64,000 nucleotides of DNA from Pseudoduganella violaceinigra DSM 15887 (GTDB taxonomy: Bacteria; Pseudomonadota; Gammaproteobacteria; Burkholderiales; Burkholderiaceae_D), in the NCBI RefSeq assembly GCF_000425385.1, contig NZ_AUDI01000022.1, forward strand, positions 1-64,000. Direction: 5' to 3'. This document shows, in pieces, positions 62,705 through 64,000 of the stretch. The stretch's first letter is position 1; each line of letters begins with the position of its first letter. A program made the position numbers and the translations under genes. The notes beneath the pieces were generated by a model. It had not been told where the DNA came from. It ran no database searches and worked only from the letters and a program-made list of their open reading frames with translations.

Positions 62705-63814
62705 ATGGATGAGCGGATCTTCCCCAGCAAATGCGGACAGCCGATTCCAGAATGGGATGGCAAGCATCGATTACGAATCGAAGGAAAGGTCGGGCCAGTT
62801 ATAGCTGACGACGGAACTATCTTCCGTATAAATTCGAATTATATGGATGTAAGTGATGAGCCATTTGGTGCCAGGCAGTGGATAGGTGCCGCTGCGTTCG
62901 TTTCCTTTGCCACCGCGATTGTTGGACTGTTTTTCTCGATGCTTCCATTTTTGGACAATCGTCTCGGACCGCAGCATATCGCTGGTTCGCTTACTTTTCT
63001 TGCGGTGACTGTCCCTATGACGCTTGGGTTTGGATATCTGACAGTTTTTCTTGGGCGTGATGAGTTCTTCTCGCTTACGCGTCGAACGATTCGTTTCCAT
63101 AGAAAAGAGAAGAAGATATTTCTGATTCGTCGCCGTCGCTTCTTTGCTAAGCCTGGCGAGGGCGACATTTGCTGGGAGGTTCCTTGGTCTGAAAGGACGA
63201 TCTTCTGCGTTCACAAGGGGAAAAAGACTGGATTCAACAACTATCAGATCATGGGTTACGTACTTGACGATAAAGTCTTGGTTGAACGTGCCTTCGCCAT
63301 TGGCAAAGACTGGCTTGGTGACCTGGGATTAGAGTATCTGCTGGCACAGTGGAACTACTACTGCACGTACATGAACGATGGTCCTGCGGCCTTGCCTTCT
63401 CCGATGCTCTATTTGTCCGAGGATGAAGATATCCGCGAATCCTTCCTGCATTGCGTGTATGAGATTGATCATACCGCCGGCATTGTATTCAGAGTCCTCT
63501 TCATGCCTGCCTTCCTGGGCTTAACCTGTTTTCGCGTACTTTCATTGTCCACATGTCGTGCACCGATCTGGCCGGAAGAAGTAGATCGCCTTTGCCGAGC
63601 TGATGCCATGGACGCTTACGCGCAACCTTCAGGATCGACTCCAAGAGGATGGGCCGCAACCATACATGCCAAGCATCGAAATGAGTACCCCCACTTTCCC
63701 AGAGCCGAGATCCTTGGTTGGACTGGCCCAAGCGAATCAAAAAATGCAGAACTCTGGGCGGAGGACGTTTCTCCATTAAACGATAAGGCTTTGTGGGCTG
63801 CGGAGGCGACATGA
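62705..63814 (+). CDS. DUF6708-type membrane protein, candidate immunity
   Basis: 369 residues. Two closely spaced membrane helices (~58-80 and ~88-112: WIGAAAFVSFATAIVGLFFS, SLTFLAVTVPMTLGFGYL) are followed by a cytoplasmic-type domain (FSLTRRTIRFHRKEKKIFL) and a second hydrophobic region near 255-275 (GIVFRVLFMPAFLGLTCFRV). The pattern matches proteins annotated DUF6708 beside VasX-like effectors. A membrane immunity protein would be expected for a pore-former. Its stop overlaps the PAAR start as ATGA. Immunity is inferred from position. Confidence 0.72.
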   Translation: MDERIFPSKCGQPIPEWDGKHRLRIEGKVGPVIADDGTIFRINSNYMDVSDEPFGARQWIGAAAFVSFATAIVGLFFSMLPFLDNRLGPQHIAGSLTFLAVTVPMTLGFGYLTVFLGRDEFFSLTRRTIRFHRKEKKIFLIRRRRFFAKPGEGDICWEVPWSERTIFCVHKGKKTGFNNYQIMGYVLDDKVLVERAFAIGKDWLGDLGLEYLLAQWNYYCTYMNDGPAALPSPMLYLSEDEDIRESFLHCVYEIDHTAGIVFRVLFMPAFLGLTCFRVLSLSTCRAPIWPEEVDRLCRADAMDAYAQPSGSTPRGWAATIHAKHRNEYPHFPRAEILGWTGPSESKNAELWAEDVSPLNDKALWAAEAT

Positions 63815-64000
63815 AGGATAGCAAAGGCCGCGGCGTCATTTGCTTAGGAGATAGGACTTCGCACGGCGGAAAAGTCATCAGCGCTACAAGCGATTTCAAA
63901 GTACTTGGGAAGCCAGTTGCCGTTGATGGCGACATGACATTCTGTCCCCAATGCCGAGGCACCTTTCCCATCAAGGCCAGCCATAGTGAACGGACTCATA
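63811..64000 (+). CDS. PAAR-domain protein, cut by window edge
   Basis: 63 codons are visible (MKDSKGRGVICLGDRTSHGGKVISATSDF, GKPVAVDGDMTFCPQCRG, SHSERTH). They match the first two thirds of a PAAR domain with the GDRTSHGGKV motif. The ATG overlaps the stop of the DUF6708 gene. It presumably tips the VgrG3 spike. Whether a toxin domain follows cannot be seen. Confidence 0.88.
   Translation, partial: MKDSKGRGVICLGDRTSHGGKVISATSDFKVLGKPVAVDGDMTFCPQCRGTFPIKASHSERTH

Noticed and set aside
1..64000. CRISPR arrays, tRNA or rRNA genes
   Set aside because: No regularly spaced short repeats and no tRNA- or rRNA-like segments were seen on reading either strand; short RNAs without clear structure could be missed.

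Overview
The window looks like a chromosomal segment of a high-GC betaproteobacterium, most likely an Oxalobacteraceae member near Massilia, Duganella or Janthinobacterium. This is inferred from gene content, codon use and the small GGGGTCAGGAAC-type and GTGTCTGACCC-type palindromes between genes, not from any database search. No rRNA, tRNA, CRISPR array or intact transposon was seen.

Layout. 1-2.6 kb is accessory debris: an internally deleted IS21-type element, small unknown ORFs, a 32-residue peptide gene with a strong ribosome binding site, and a broken SBBP-repeat gene. 2.7-13.3 kb is ordinary chromosome: a lipoprotein made of four copies of one domain, a beta-propeller protein, two unknown proteins, nudC, folE, a thioredoxin-fold protein, and a divergent LysR/aldo-keto reductase pair. 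13.4-19.6 kb is a translationally coupled signalling operon: hybrid kinase, CheR, CheB, response regulator-kinase. The last gene ends inside a palindromic repeat. A DUF2244 membrane protein and an OmpW porin with an FNR-like box follow.

20.9-64 kb is dominated by type VI secretion (T6SS) accessory modules, all on the + strand. Module 1 (20.9-28.5 kb) has a membrane protein, an orphan TssF, VgrG1, a lipase effector, a Tli4-like immunity protein and PAAR. Module 2 (39.2-44.7 kb) has VgrG2 with a transthyretin-like tail, a lipase and a Tli4-like immunity protein. Module 3 (56.8-64 kb) has VgrG3, a DUF4123 adaptor, a BTH_I2691/VasX-like effector, a DUF6708 membrane protein and a PAAR cut by the window edge. 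The 5' parts of vgrG1 and vgrG2 and their upstream DNA are near-identical direct repeats 15,819 bp apart.

Between modules 1 and 2 lies a complete type I Wadjet (JetABCD) plasmid-defence operon plus a neutral ceramidase. Between modules 2 and 3 lie a cytochrome c / FAD oxidase / PLP-fold enzyme operon resembling the Pseudomonas sphBCD sphingosine genes, a TetR regulator, a TolA/TonB-like protein, a CbxX-type AAA ATPase and a run of Sel1/TPR exported proteins.

Main observations: (1) VgrG1 ends in a piece of a Tli4-like immunity gene, the scar of a deleted effector-immunity pair. (2) The ceramidase and the sphBCD-like operon, 17 kb apart, share a 77-bp promoter block aligned without gaps, which points to a sphingolipid regulon. 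(3) The Wadjet-ceramidase segment is framed by direct vgrG repeats. (4) The jet promoter overlaps an inverted repeat. (5) A Sel1-cytochrome c fusion has His where the axial Met is expected.
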